From Nemertoderma westbladi (lineage: Eukaryota; Xenacoelomorpha; Nemertodermatida; Nemertodermatidae), in assembly GCA_032718475.1 (NCBI GenBank), contig JAUCBJ010002708.1, forward strand, positions 1 through 25,811: a stretch of 25,811 bases of DNA. Direction: 5' to 3'. A model generated the notes under the pieces. The model was given only the letters and a program-made list of their open reading frames with translations, was not told the origin of the DNA and searched no databases. Positions within the stretch are counted from its first letter, which is position 1; each line of letters opens with the position of its first letter. The translations under genes were made by a program, and so were the position numbers. This document shows, one piece after another, positions 9,521 to 18,767 of this stretch.

Positions 9521-9816
9521 CTAGGGATGCCAGCTTCCAGACTTTCAATCTTTACTGCCGCGCAAACCCCGCAGAGGAAGTTTTGGTTTGAGAGATCAAG
9601 CCCATCGGCAATTGGTGTTTCAATTTCGGCCCAGGAACTCTGACAATGGGAGCATTCAATCTTAGCTGTGGTCCATTCCCGTGGTTTCGGCTTCCTTTTC
9701 TTCGTCCCAATGACAGATTCTTCTGAAGACGTTCGATTCGCTTTCAGTTTATTGTTGGCGTTTGTGTTTTGAAGTTGTATTCCAGTGGACAGTCGCGCCG
9801 GTTTCGAGGTAACCAT
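9521..9816 (-). CDS. Exon-like ORF with two CxxC pairs, unknown function
   Basis: An ATG at 9816-9814 opens about 98 codons rich in Lys/Arg/Ser/Thr, with a basic patch TKKRKPKPREW that could be a nuclear localisation signal. A zinc-binding-like segment follows: CSHC, then FLCGVC 25 residues later, with W and acidic residues between. The pattern recalls the second half of a PHD finger, as found in ORF1 proteins of some CR1-type retrotransposons. That is a guess. On the minus strand CTAG|GTATTA at 9520/9521 could be a splice donor. Without splicing the frame continues to 9403 into the repeat copy A, with a low-complexity YYYY start, which supports ending the exon at 9521. No partner exon is visible. 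Confidence 0.4.
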
Positions 9817-10091
9817 ACCGACCTGTGATAAGCGTTGGTTATGTTGAGTGCCGGTATTCTTCTTCTCTCACCTCTTCAATGTCAGATGTTGCAAATACTG
9901 ATAACACGAATAACGGTATATATTTCAATACTTGTCAATAGTAATATATATAATTTAGATAACTATTTTATATCTGTACTGTTGAGCAAACTCTACATAA
10001 ATTTCAACCTGCGTATCGCCGGTAGTGCTGTTGCTGTGCAAGTGCTGAAGTGCTAGTTGCCACCGGTCACGCGGTCAGCCGGTAGTAGGGT
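9817..10091. other. Gene-free stretch
   Basis: AT-rich, with no supported coding frame and no repeat copy that I can match elsewhere in the window. It would contain the 5' flank of the minus-strand CxxC ORF if that is a gene. Confidence 0.35.
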
Positions 10092-10158
10092 GGTACCATG
10101 GCCTACTACACACAGGCCATGACAAGGACTTTGCTGTGAAATTAGCGTAGGCTGACTG
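10092..10158 (+). repeat. Left arm of a 1.85-kb inverted-repeat pair
   Basis: GGTACCATGGCCTACTAC and ACTTTGCTGTGAAATTAGCG followed by TAGGCTGACTG recur as the reverse complement at 11882-11945. The left arm has an extra about 18 bp in the middle. The ends could be terminal inverted repeats of one DNA element or two oppositely oriented copies of a short element. Confidence 0.75.
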
Positions 10159-10332
10159 ATGAATTATCAAATATTATATATTCCATGAATGCAGGGTCCA
10201 TATTTAAAAGAAGATGACTAGATTTTCGTAAAGAATTTAATTGAAACAGTATTTAATAATTAATAAATTAATTATCGCTCGAGTTCCTGCAGCTTTTATT
10301 CGTTTGTGGCTGCCTCTGGCTATGTTTGTGGC

Positions 10333-10432
10333 AGGAATGTTTGAACGCTAATAAGTCGGTCAATCATGGATGAAATGGAACCAAACTTGGTACACATGTA
10401 GTCTAAAAAAAATTTAGAAATTCTACACACAG
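10333..10432 (-). repeat. Inverted relative of the repeat X core
   Basis: The plus strand here reads TTTGAACGCTAATAAGTCGG, then CCAAACTTGGTACACATGT and TTTAGAAATTCTAC. This is the reverse complement, with substitutions, of the core at about 12395-12480, 13050-13138 and 14460-14550. It lacks the GCTCGCCCCACA end, so it is a partial or different subfamily. Confidence 0.7.
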
Positions 10433-10716
10433 ACAGACTTCTACAGTTCCCCGGTCTGCTGCTAGGGGGCGAATTAACAGAAACGTAAAAATAGCTGTAA
10501 TTATAGAACCAACGATCAGATTCATCTGAAATTTAGTAGTAGTTACCTAAGAGCATTGCTTAATTAGAAATTCTACAGAGACTTTTACAGTTCCTGTCTG
10601 CCGCTAGTGGGGAATTGTTAGAGCTCCAGTTCAACGTGCTTAGCACGGTTTAATAAACAATCAATTAATTATTTTATTCAATACAGTAATTATAACAGTA
10701 AAATGCAATGTATTCT

Positions 10717-11012
10717 ATTTTTTAGTGAAATCAAGAGATAGGAGGGGGTGGGACTGGACGCAAATCCCATCTTGGCGAATTAATATCCCGCTTCAATATT
10801 AATTTCTCAATTTTGGAAAGGAGCAGGTTACAGTGGCACGTTATTTTAACCAAAACAATAAAGTAAACACAATAGAACAGGTTACAGTTTTATTTTTGAG
10901 AGAAATCAGCTGTTGTTATTTGCGTCCAATTTCCCCTGGAGAGGGATGAATTTTTATTGCGTCCAGCCCCCCCCCCCCCCCCCCCCTATCTTGAAATCAA
11001 ATACCAAAAATA
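10717..11012. mobile_element. Small foldback element with G/C homopolymer arms
   Basis: The left arm (10717-10765: ATTTTTTAGTGAAATCAAGA, a G-rich tract, then CTGGACGCAAAT) and the right arm (about 10956-11012) are reverse complements with few changes. The right arm carries a run of 20 C at 10967-10986 opposite the interrupted G tract at 10741-10752. Another TTTGCGTCCA word lies at 10919-10928. No coding capacity is visible. It resembles a foldback or MITE-type non-autonomous element. Confidence 0.65.
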
Positions 11013-11881
11013 TATTTATTATATGAACAATCTATTTGGAAATTGTAAGTTCGGCCTATCTCTTTACCATAAGCTCAGTATCTTTATCTGGTGTGTTTTT
11101 ATTATTTTACCAATTATTTAATATGTTTGATAGAATTGAACAACACCGCCCAACACAACCAACTCTCTATCCGCCTCGAGCATCGAGAATACGAGAAACT
11201 CGATCGAAATACATGCTTATCCCAGTAGTATCCGTCCGTAGTCACCGGACCGCTGCGGTTTACTCCCGTAGAACAGTAGAATTCCCGCAGCTTCCGACCC
11301 AATTCGACAACGAATTCGCTTCACACTTCAGAGAACAGAGAACGTAATCCAGTGCGATAACGTCTGCCCAACGTTCAACCATTTCCCCCAGCGATCCCAG
11401 GATCCGGGCCGCCGCTAAACCCAGATCGCAATCCTCGTCGATTCGTCCAGTCGTCGACGTGGCCTAAGTCAGTAAGTGGGACTCTTCCCACCGCACTCCA
11501 AGGTGGGTGACCGGAGTGAGGCATGAGGAACTTGGCAGTGGCCCGCATTACGATCTGACCGACCGCCGTATTCCCAGTGTCTGAGTGTAGTAAATACCCA
11601 AATAGAATCGTACTGACAAACAAGCAATTCCGTAGTATTCCCCCGTTAATCACCTCTTGAAGCAACTCGGCTGCTCGGGTCCAGATACATCGCAGCATCG
11701 GACTGTCGGGAGCGTTTCAGACAGTAATGGAGCGGCATTTGCGAATATTTCCAATGGTTTTATAATAAATAAGGGGATTCAACAGTTCAATGCTAAAACA
11801 AATGGATTATTCCTAACCCCACCCCAATACAGCAATATACCTAACAGTATATAGCTTAGGTACCACAGTCTGACAGTACCA

Positions 11882-11945
11882 TAATCAGCACAGTCAGCCT
11901 ACGCTAATTTCACAGCAAAGTAGTAGTAGGCCATGGGTGGTACCT
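11882..11945 (-). repeat. Right arm of the 1.85-kb inverted-repeat pair
   Basis: The reverse complement reads GGTACCACCCATGGCCTACT, then ACTTTGCTGTGAAATTAGCG and TAGGCTGACTG, matching 10092-10158 apart from a short deletion and a 3-bp insertion. Confidence 0.75.
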
Positions 11946-12361
11946 ACGGTGCGCACTACAACGGCAGTACAGCAATACGGTGTACCGTGCCAATGACTGA
12001 ATGATTAGCGGTAACTATCTAAACTATTAGGCCTATGTTACAGTATTATTATTACCGGTGCCGGTAGGCCTACTGGGCTAATTACTGAATTAGGCCTAAA
12101 CTATAATCACCGCAAGGGTTGCATGATATGGCATGTCTGCAGTGTATGGTACCGGTTGACCAGTATTGCAGTATTGAATGATTGCAGGATTCTCGATTCA
12201 GGGATTGAGTACAGCCTGACAGTACCGGTACACATGGTACATGCAGAATTGCAAAATTTGTTAGAAACACAGCTGATTTATCCTACAGTAATAATAATTT
12301 AACGCATTTTAAATTTGGATAAATAAATTTATTATAACTGCAATAACAGTTACACTGATGC
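11946..12361. other. Gene-free stretch rich in CCGGTA and TAGGCCTA words
   Basis: No supported coding frame. Short palindromic words (GTACCGGTAC, ACCGGT, TAGGCCTA) are frequent. They are common in repeats of several invertebrate genomes, but I cannot assign an element. Confidence 0.35.
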
Positions 12362-12567
12362 TGCACGAAGGCCCCACGCAAATTCTACTTGGAAAATTTT
12401 CAAACTTTTGCCAAACAACATGTGTACCAAGTTTGGATAGATTTCATCAAGGATTGGCCGAGTTATTAACGTTTAAAATAAAATACTGAAAAAAAACGCG
12501 ACAGAACGACAGGTTGATTAATGGTACCACTACGCTAAGGCTCACTCACTTCGTGGCTCGCCCCACA
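12362..12567 (+). repeat. Repeat X, partial copy (3' module only)
   Basis: Starts at GCACGAAGGCCCCACGCAAA and ends in CTTCGTGGCTCGCCCCACA. It matches the last about 190 bp of the two longer copies, including CAACATGTGTACCAAGTTTGG and one GACAGAAC unit. The start (GAAGGCCCCACG) and the end (CGTGGCTCGCCCC) are loosely inverted. Confidence 0.8.
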
Positions 12568-12584
12568 CAATAATAGACTGAATA

Positions 12585-13215
12585 GTAGGGAATTCAGATT
12601 TCCATCTCGTTAGCTAGCTATGGCCAATCTGTCTACCGGCCTGTACACATGTGGTTACTTACATTCGCATTCCCATTGAAGAGCAACTGGCTGTTCTACA
12701 CACACCAAACATCCTTCCCATCCTATGTACCAGCACCGAGCCAACTTGGATGTTAACCAATAAATGAGCAGTATTTAATGAGAATCAATTTTTTATACCG
12801 TTTTAATTACTTTAGATCAATTAAAGACACAATTATTAAAGCAAATCACTTGAACTAATTAAAAACTATAATAGAATGGAGTATGTGGATTACATACAAT
12901 TTTTAAGTATAATCATTTAAATCTTATACTGTAAAACAATTAATTTCCTTTAAAAGGCAGGTTGAAAATGGTGTTTTCACCGTAATCAACTTAATTAACT
13001 AATTAACTGCTATTATCTTAGCTTCTCGAAGGCCACACGGAAATTCTACTTGGAAAATTTCTAAACTTTTGCCAAACAACATGTGTACCAAGTTTGGATA
13101 GATTTCATCACAGATTGGCCGAGTTATTAACGTTTAAAATTGAACGCGACAGAACGACAGGTTGATTAATGGTACCACTACGCTAAGGCTCACTCACTTC
13201 GTGGCTCGCCCCACA
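12585..13215 (+). repeat. Repeat X, long copy 1
   Basis: About 630 bp that align throughout with 14013-14663, roughly 85-90% by eye. The first part shares CATTCCC, AGCAACTGGCT and CTATGTACCAGC. The middle shares TTTAATGAGAAT and CCTTTAAAAGGCAGGTTGAA. The last 190 bp are the X 3' module (13026-13215). It has no coding potential that I can defend, and looks like a non-autonomous element or a segmental duplication. Confidence 0.85.
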
Positions 13216-13767
13216 GTTCATAAGGCTACTACTGTAACTGTCCTATCATACATAATTACTGCTGTGAAATTATTACACCACTACATCTGACACACAGATA
13301 CAACGAATTACTTTACGGGCTAGATAAAATTCAAAACTACGTGCTACGCACAATTTACTGCAATAAAATCAGAGATGCCACTGGGACAGAATTACGGACA
13401 AAGGCAAATCTACAACACTTACACGTTCGTGGGGCCTTCGCGCAACACGAGGCCCAGTTATGAGATACAAATTAATATCGAGCGACTGTATCACAAAATC
13501 AGTATTTCACTTTATAAATTAGTAAAATTTAGAAATTTAACCACACCGCCAATCAATCAAAAAAAGAGGGACAGTACGTGTTCAGCCCTTTAAATCTGCA
13601 CCCCCACCCCACCCCACCCCACCCCCCCCCACCCCCCCCACCCTTCCCACCCACCAATACATAACCGCGACATCTACCACCCACGGAAGGTAGCACGAAC
13701 TTATTTCCAATCGCACGTTCAATATGCGAAGCCAGGTGGTTTATAGGAATATAATCTACGCAGTACT
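13216..13767 (+). mobile_element. Retroelement 3'-end fragment, copy B, with C-terminal coding remnant
   Basis: A frame open from 13224 to TGA at 13461-13463 encodes about 79 residues including ITPLHLTHRYNELLYGLDKI, QNYVLRTIYCNKIRDATG and HVRGAFAQHEAQL. The LDKIQNYVLRTI-type start resembles the region just downstream of the reverse transcriptase in jockey-like non-LTR elements (weak, by pattern). The remaining about 300 bp is the 3' UTR shared with copy A, with a long C-rich tract at 13600-13650. The coding remnant begins directly at the end of repeat X copy 1, as if X had interrupted or captured it. Confidence 0.55.
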
Positions 13768-14012
13768 AAATACAGTCGATGCAGTAATGAATGATATTCA
13801 AATAATTTATTTAATATACTGTTAATGCCTCTGAAAACTTAGACAATTAAAATACACAGAAATCCCATCAAAAAATAATAAGCATAATATTTTGAGAAAT
13901 AAACAATTTTGGATATAAGCCTTCTGCAGTGGTAATCTTATTGACTGACAATCATTAAATGAGATCTGTCTATTACCTGAGACTAAAGAACACAGACTCT
14001 ATAGTGTAATAG
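13768..14012. other. Gene-free unique spacer
   Basis: AT-rich, with no coding frame and no second copy in this window. Confidence 0.4.
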
Positions 14013-14663
14013 GAGGTAGGGAATGCAGGTTTCAATCTCGTTAGGTCTAGCTGGCAGCCGTGTGGCTAGTTACATACAACCCCCCTCCACTGGCATTCCC
14101 AGCAACTGGCTCCCTTACACACACATCCCCCATCTATGTACCAGCCAACTTGCAAGTTGGCCAATAAATGATCAGTATTTAATGAGAATCCATTTTTTAT
14201 GCCGTTTTAATTACTTTAGATCAATTAAAGACACAATTATTAAAGCAAATCACTTGAACTAATTAAAAACTATAATAGAATGGCGTATGTGGATTACATC
14301 TGTATAATTTTTAATTATAATTATTTAAATCTTATACTGTAAAACAATTAATTTCCTTTAAAAGGCAGGTTGAAAATTGTGTTTTCACCGTAATCAACTT
14401 AATTAACTAATTAACTGCTATTATCTTAGCTTCTCGAAGGCCACACGGAAATTCTACTTGGAAAATTTCTAAACTTTTGCCAAACAACATGTGTACCAAG
14501 TTTGGATAGATTTCATCAAAGATTGGCTGAGTTATTAACGTTTAAAATTGAACACGACAGAACGACAGAACGACAGAACGACAGAACGACAGAACGACAG
14601 AACGACAGGTTGATTAATGGTACCACTACGCTAAGGCTCACTCACTTCGTGGCTCGCCCCACA
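14013..14663 (+). repeat. Repeat X, long copy 2, with octamer expansion
   Basis: Homologous along its length to 12585-13215. It differs by an expansion of GACAGAAC to six units at 14556-14603, where the other copies have one. It ends in GCTCGCCCCACA at 14663, and the second 31-bp satellite array begins within the next few bases. Confidence 0.87.
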
Positions 14664-15410
14664 GTTGTCTAATTATTGCACAGGCTATCCAACAGTTATC
14701 CTATTTTTGCACAGCCTATCCAACAGTTATCAAATTGTTGCACAGGCTATCCAACAGTTATCAAATTGTTGCACAGGCTATCCAACAGTTATCTAATTGT
14801 TGCACAGGCTATCCAACAGTTATCAAATTGTTGAACAGCCTATCAAACAGTTATCCTATTTTTGCACAGGCTTTCCAACAGTTATCAAATTGTTGCACAG
14901 GCTATCCAACAGTTATCAAATTGTTGCACAGGTTATCCAACAGTTATCAAATTGTTGCATAGGCTATCCAACAGTTATCCTATCTTTGCACAGCCTATCA
15001 AACAGTTATCCTATTTTTGCACAGCCTATCCAACAGTTATCAAATTGTTGCATAGGCTATTCAACAGTTATCTAATTGTTGCATAGGCTATCCAACAGTT
15101 ATCCAATTTTTGACTGGCTATCCAACAGTTATCCAATTTTTTCACAGGCTATCCAACTGTTATCCTATTTTGCACATGCTATCCAACAGTTATCAAATTG
15201 TTGCATAGGCTATTCAACAGTTATCTAATTGTTGCATAGGCTATCCAACAGTTATCCCATTTTTGACTGGCTATCCAACAGTTATCAAATTGTTCCACAG
15301 CCTTTCCAACAATTATCATATTTTTGCCCAGGCTATCCAACAGTTATCCAATTTTTGCACAGGCAAACCAACAGTTTTCAAATTGTTGCAGAGGCTAACT
15401 ACTGTAACAG
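14664..15410 (+). repeat. 31-bp satellite, array 2 (about 24 units)
   Basis: Same unit as array 1 but more diverged, dominated by the TCAAATTG variant, with private changes such as CACAGCCTATC, TTGACTGGC and TTCCACAGCC. The first unit starts at the end of repeat X (GTTGTCTAATTATTGCACAG). The last recognisable words are at about 15395-15412. Array 2 shares few of the ordered variant blocks seen in array 1, so it has evolved separately for some time. Confidence 0.93.
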
Positions 15411-15551
15411 TTATCGAAAATGTATTTAAATTGCCAAAAATGGTCTCCCGGCTGGATGTCTGGGATTTCAATCTTACATTTATTAAGGGTAGAAGGGTTC
15501 TTTGAATTAATTTTATAGTTGTACCGGTACCACGTACTTATCGTACGTACA
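15411..15551. other. Gene-free stretch with local palindromes
   Basis: Contains GTACCGGTAC and CGTACTTATCGTACG. No coding frame is supported. Confidence 0.35.
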
Positions 15552-15760
15552 CCCCCCCCCCCCCCCCCCCCCCCCCATTTTTCTACAAATCCTAATTATT
15601 TAATTAATTAATTACAAATCCTAATTAGATTGCCTGAAATTTGAAATAGATATAGTTTCACCTACCTCCTCCTTAGTGAGTGAGCCGAAATTTTTATTTT
15701 TGCTGTCCTTGTTTAGCTACAAACGATTGAAAAAGTGTCTCCGGCGATAATTGCATCACT
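15552..15760 (+). mobile_element. Solo arm of the poly-C foldback family
   Basis: Begins with 25 C, then TTTTTCTACAAATC, AATTTGAAAT, CTTAGTGAGTGAGCC, AATTTTTATTTTTGCT, TAGCTAC and TCTCCGGCGATAATTGCA. The same order occurs in both arms of the element at 24566-25055. A matching inverted arm is not visible downstream: the 19-G run at 16417-16435 has different flanks. Confidence 0.7.
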
Positions 15761-16870
15761 CGTACTGCATTGGCCTGTTAGTGTCACAGTTATAAATAAT
15801 ACTTTCAGTTTATCGTTGTACCGGTAGTGTTGAGCTTCAGGTGATACAGTAGCTGTCAGCTGAATTGTAGAACTGAATATACCGTAAATATATACCTATT
15901 TGCTATTTAGTTATATCAATTATATTACTGCAGTGATTTAATTGAGTAATGGGCTGGTCGGTTGGTTGGGTGTAGTTGTAGGTCTATAGGTTGGACGACA
16001 TGTTTTACAGTTTAAATTTCCCACGTCAAATTTTAATTGTCTGTCTGTTATTTATATTGCATTTGATTGGTTGTTCTGGTGGTGGGATTTTAGTGATTTT
16101 TGATTAATAAACGAACTATCTCGTCCATTTGAGTAATTATGACAGTTTCACTTCCATGGTGAAATTATCTAAAGTTGTGAAATCTTGAGCGATCAATAAA
16201 TAATAAATCCCATAAATCCAGTCAATACAGTAGTTTAGTATGTATATACCAGTGAATAATATATCGACTTTAAAACATTGAGGGGCAACTTGTAACGTAG
16301 TTTATAAAATTATCCAGTCAATTTTTTAATATAAGACAGAAAAAATGAGGTGTGTCCCTTCCATGTTTAAGTTAATATCCAAAGATAAGCCCTGACACTG
16401 CAGGCCCTTATCGTGCGGGGGGGGGGGGGGGGGGGTAGACAAGTCTCACTGCTCCCCTAGAAAAGTTCCACAGATACCCAAAAATAAGAGCACATCTAAC
16501 CACTACTATTCCATTGAATATCTATTCTATATCTATTTCCATCTGAATATCTATTCTACATCCCTATTCTATTCCACTATTCCATTGAATGGTGTTGTCA
16601 TACGGGCCTGCCAGACAGATACTTTACAAGGTTACGTTTAAGTAACTCGTGATTCTTAATTTTAACTTTTGGAGCTGTCTTATTTGTAAATAAACAATAA
16701 ACTGTTTTAGACATATTTTAGATACAGCTTAACATTTGCTTTGCTGCGAACCATTCATCGAGACTTTCAAGTTCATAAAAGTTAATAATGTCTACAAGAT
16801 AATGGCATTTATTATGGCTACGTCGTAAACAGGTTTCAGGTATCACCAGTAGCTCCGGTAGCTCTTACCT
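15761..16870. other. Gene-free stretch
   Basis: AT-rich with no supported gene. It contains a 19-G homopolymer at 16417-16435 and a short duplicated patch around 16508-16588 built from CTATTCCATTGAAT and ATATCTATTCTA words. Confidence 0.4.
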
Positions 16871-17242
16871 TCGGAGAATGTTTGATTCCAGGTGATTTCC
16901 ATACCTTTGATCCATATTTCCATTCCATTCCATACCAATGATCACCATTCAATGTTTATTGAATTAAACCCAGATCTCATCAGCAAAGTCTCTATCCGTC
17001 AAATGCATCTGGTGATATTATTCTACTTCTACTGCCGCCACTATCTGGCTGTATTTCCTCCCCATCTATATAATGTTAGTCAGCAGACATTCGTAGCACA
17101 TATGGGGAGATGAAAGGAGCAAGCGGGTGACCGTGAAGACCACACCATGACACCTCAAATGTGTCTCCATCTGTTGTATACAGACAACTGCTTGGAATAA
17201 CATCATAAACCGTGATTTGATTGTCATCGCGGGATCCCATAG
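16871..17242 (-). pseudogene. Decayed coding-like stretch, unknown product
   Basis: On the minus strand an ATG at about 17242 opens a 54-codon frame with natural-looking composition (ITVYDVIPSSCLYTTDGDTF, VSWCGLHGHPLAPFI) to a TAA near 17078-17076. The same frame then stays open for another 27 codons (IDGEEIQPDSGGSRSRII) before TAG at about 16995. Further on, CCGAAG|GTAAGA on the minus strand (about 16870-16881) is an excellent splice-donor match. I do not recognise the protein. It could be a broken exon of a host gene or of a mobile element. Confidence 0.3.
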
Positions 17243-18015
17243 GTGGTCACCAGGATCTTCTTAAGCGTAGGTTGTAGACGTAGTCGAAGGTCATAGTCAT
17301 TGCTATGCTATGGCAGAAGTATAAAAGCTATAACATGGAGCTAACAGATAATTCCCCTGTATTTATTACATTTTGGTTGCCCCCGCCGGAGCGTTTCTAC
17401 ATAATTCCTTACGCGATACAACATTATTCTGATGAATAGCTTAGCAGCAATCGATATCAGGATGTCTCCATGATTAGACCCATAGAGTCTTAGGTTTCCT
17501 TTCCTTATTCATTTAATTTAATTGCGCCTCGGGAATGGCATTAAACCGGTAAAAACATACGTGGTAAATAATAAAAATATAATTAATTGATAAAATAAAA
17601 AGTAGTTAAGAAAGAAAAATCGCGTTTAGCTGTTAGACTCGGCCCAATATGCCAGTGACTTAGCGTTTTGTTTGCCATGTAATAAGTGGTAGAGTGCGGC
17701 AGAATCTCCACAGAGCAGACATATACAACTTTCCGTAACATGGGATGTTTCCTTCCCTTATGGACAGTAGCTAGCTTGTTAGTCCTCATTTTTTGTGGCT
17801 TTGCGCGTTACATGTTTTGGAGAATAGGAAGTAAAAGGAGTAATCCTGGATGGTTCCTGGATACTTTAAATGGAAGTAAATTGGAGATCTCTTTGGGCAC
17901 TGTATGATATACACGATGAGTAGGGAAGAATAAGGTGAAGTTCATTCGACGCGTTTTGTAAGTTTATAGTTCCACAATTGTTAAACAACGAGACAACCCC
18001 AACACCTTCCTGTAC
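17243..18015. other. Gene-free stretch upstream of the tRNA pair
   Basis: I see no supported gene. Short open frames on both strands around 17583-17907 overlap one another and show no domain. Confidence 0.35.
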
Positions 18016-18038
18016 ACACATACATACATACATACACA
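18016..18038 (+). repeat. ACAT microsatellite
   Basis: About five tandem CATA units, flanked by CACACA words. Confidence 0.8.
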
Positions 18039-18078
18039 CGTAATGGTACAACAACCTCATTAGTCGTTGTACATACAT

Positions 18079-18159
18079 GGTTGGGTGGCCGAGCGGTCTA
18101 AGGCGCTGGTTTAAGGCACCAGTCTCATTGAGGCGTGGGTTCGAATCCCACCCCAGCCA
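18079..18159 (+). tRNA. tRNA-Leu (AAG)
   Basis: An 81-nt type II tRNA without intron. The acceptor GGTTGGG pairs with CCCAGCC (one G-U) and the discriminator is A. The anticodon stem is CTGGT/ACCAG with loop TTAAGGC and anticodon AAG at 18113-18115. A long variable arm (CTC-ATT-GAG) follows, then T-arm GTGGG/CCCAC with TTCGAAT. The A box (TGGCCGAGCGG) and B box (GGTTCGAATCC) of the internal pol III promoter are intact. CCA is not encoded, as in eukaryotes. It decodes CUU/CUC leucine codons after A34-to-I modification. Confidence 0.98.
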
Positions 18160-18171
18160 AGTGAACTAGGC

Positions 18172-18175
18172 TTTT
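18172..18175 (+). terminator. Pol III terminator of the plus-strand tRNA
   Basis: TTTT 12 nt past the tRNA 3' end. A longer T run follows at about 18207. Confidence 0.7.
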
Positions 18176-18461
18176 GCCTTTGGCACTGCTGTTATTATTA
18201 TTATTATTTTTTTTGTTAATAATTAATTGTAATTAATAGTTTTTTTTACATAATTTATTACTTGATTTGTTATTATTTATTTTACAAATTTTTTAATTAT
18301 ATGCGTAATTGTATTTCTATGTTGTAAAGAACAATAATTTCGCAGGTGTATTAATGCAAAGATAAATATACATACATGTTACAATAAAAATATTACAAAA
18401 GCATACAAAAAATAATAATAAAAAAAAAATACCAAATAAAAACTTAAAGAGTGAGAAATTC

Positions 18462-18466
18462 AAAAA
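18462..18466 (-). terminator. Pol III terminator of the minus-strand tRNA
   Basis: Five T on the minus strand, 5 nt past the tRNA 3' end. Confidence 0.75.
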
Positions 18467-18471
18467 GTAAC

Positions 18472-18552
18472 TGGCTGGGGTGGGATTCGAACCCACGCCT
18501 CAATGAGACTGGTGCCTTAAACCAGCGCCTTAGACCGCTCGGCCACCCAACC
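18472..18552 (-). tRNA. tRNA-Leu (AAG), identical inverted copy
   Basis: All 81 nt are identical to the copy at 18079-18159, in opposite orientation; the anticodon is at 18518-18516. The flanking DNA differs, both upstream and downstream, so the identity is confined to the gene. Fold, promoter boxes and decoding are the same. Confidence 0.98.
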
Positions 18553-18767
18553 ACGAGAGCAATGCAACCACTATAACATTGTCTAGTGGGAAGGTGAGTT
18601 GGATTCCATTTACCAACACAATAGTAGCTGTTATGAAAGGTGGTTTAACTTTTCTAAACTAATTGCAATGTTTATTTAATAATTATTTTATTCATTCATA
18701 TTTATATTGTCTCTCCATTCATTTCTTTGGGGTTAAATATGAAAATTTAAGACTTTTTGTCCCTGCA
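18553..18767. other. Gene-free stretch
   Basis: No coding or repeat feature is supported. Confidence 0.35.

Larger units (their letters stand above)
10159..11881. other. Interior of the inverted-repeat pair, no transposase seen
   Basis: The 1.7 kb between the arms has no recognisable transposase. It contains an inverted relative of the repeat X core (10333-10432) and a foldback with homopolymer arms (10717-11012). Small open frames occur on both strands at 11040-11850, with no recognised domain and mostly without a good ATG. The segment 11636-11854 (plus) ends in a reasonable-looking peptide tail, but no homology can be claimed. Confidence 0.4.
18160..18471. other. Spacer between the convergent tRNA genes
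   Basis: About 312 bp, very AT-rich, with several T runs on each strand that would stop pol III. No further inverted homology extends from the tRNA bodies into it. Confidence 0.6.

Noticed and set aside
11036-11854. Small open frames on both strands inside the inverted-repeat pair
   Set aside because: Several start at TTG rather than ATG, they overlap on opposite strands and show no domain.
13375-13593. Open frame of 72 codons overlapping retroelement copy B
   Set aside because: The frame with retroelement-like sequence is another one, ending at 13463.
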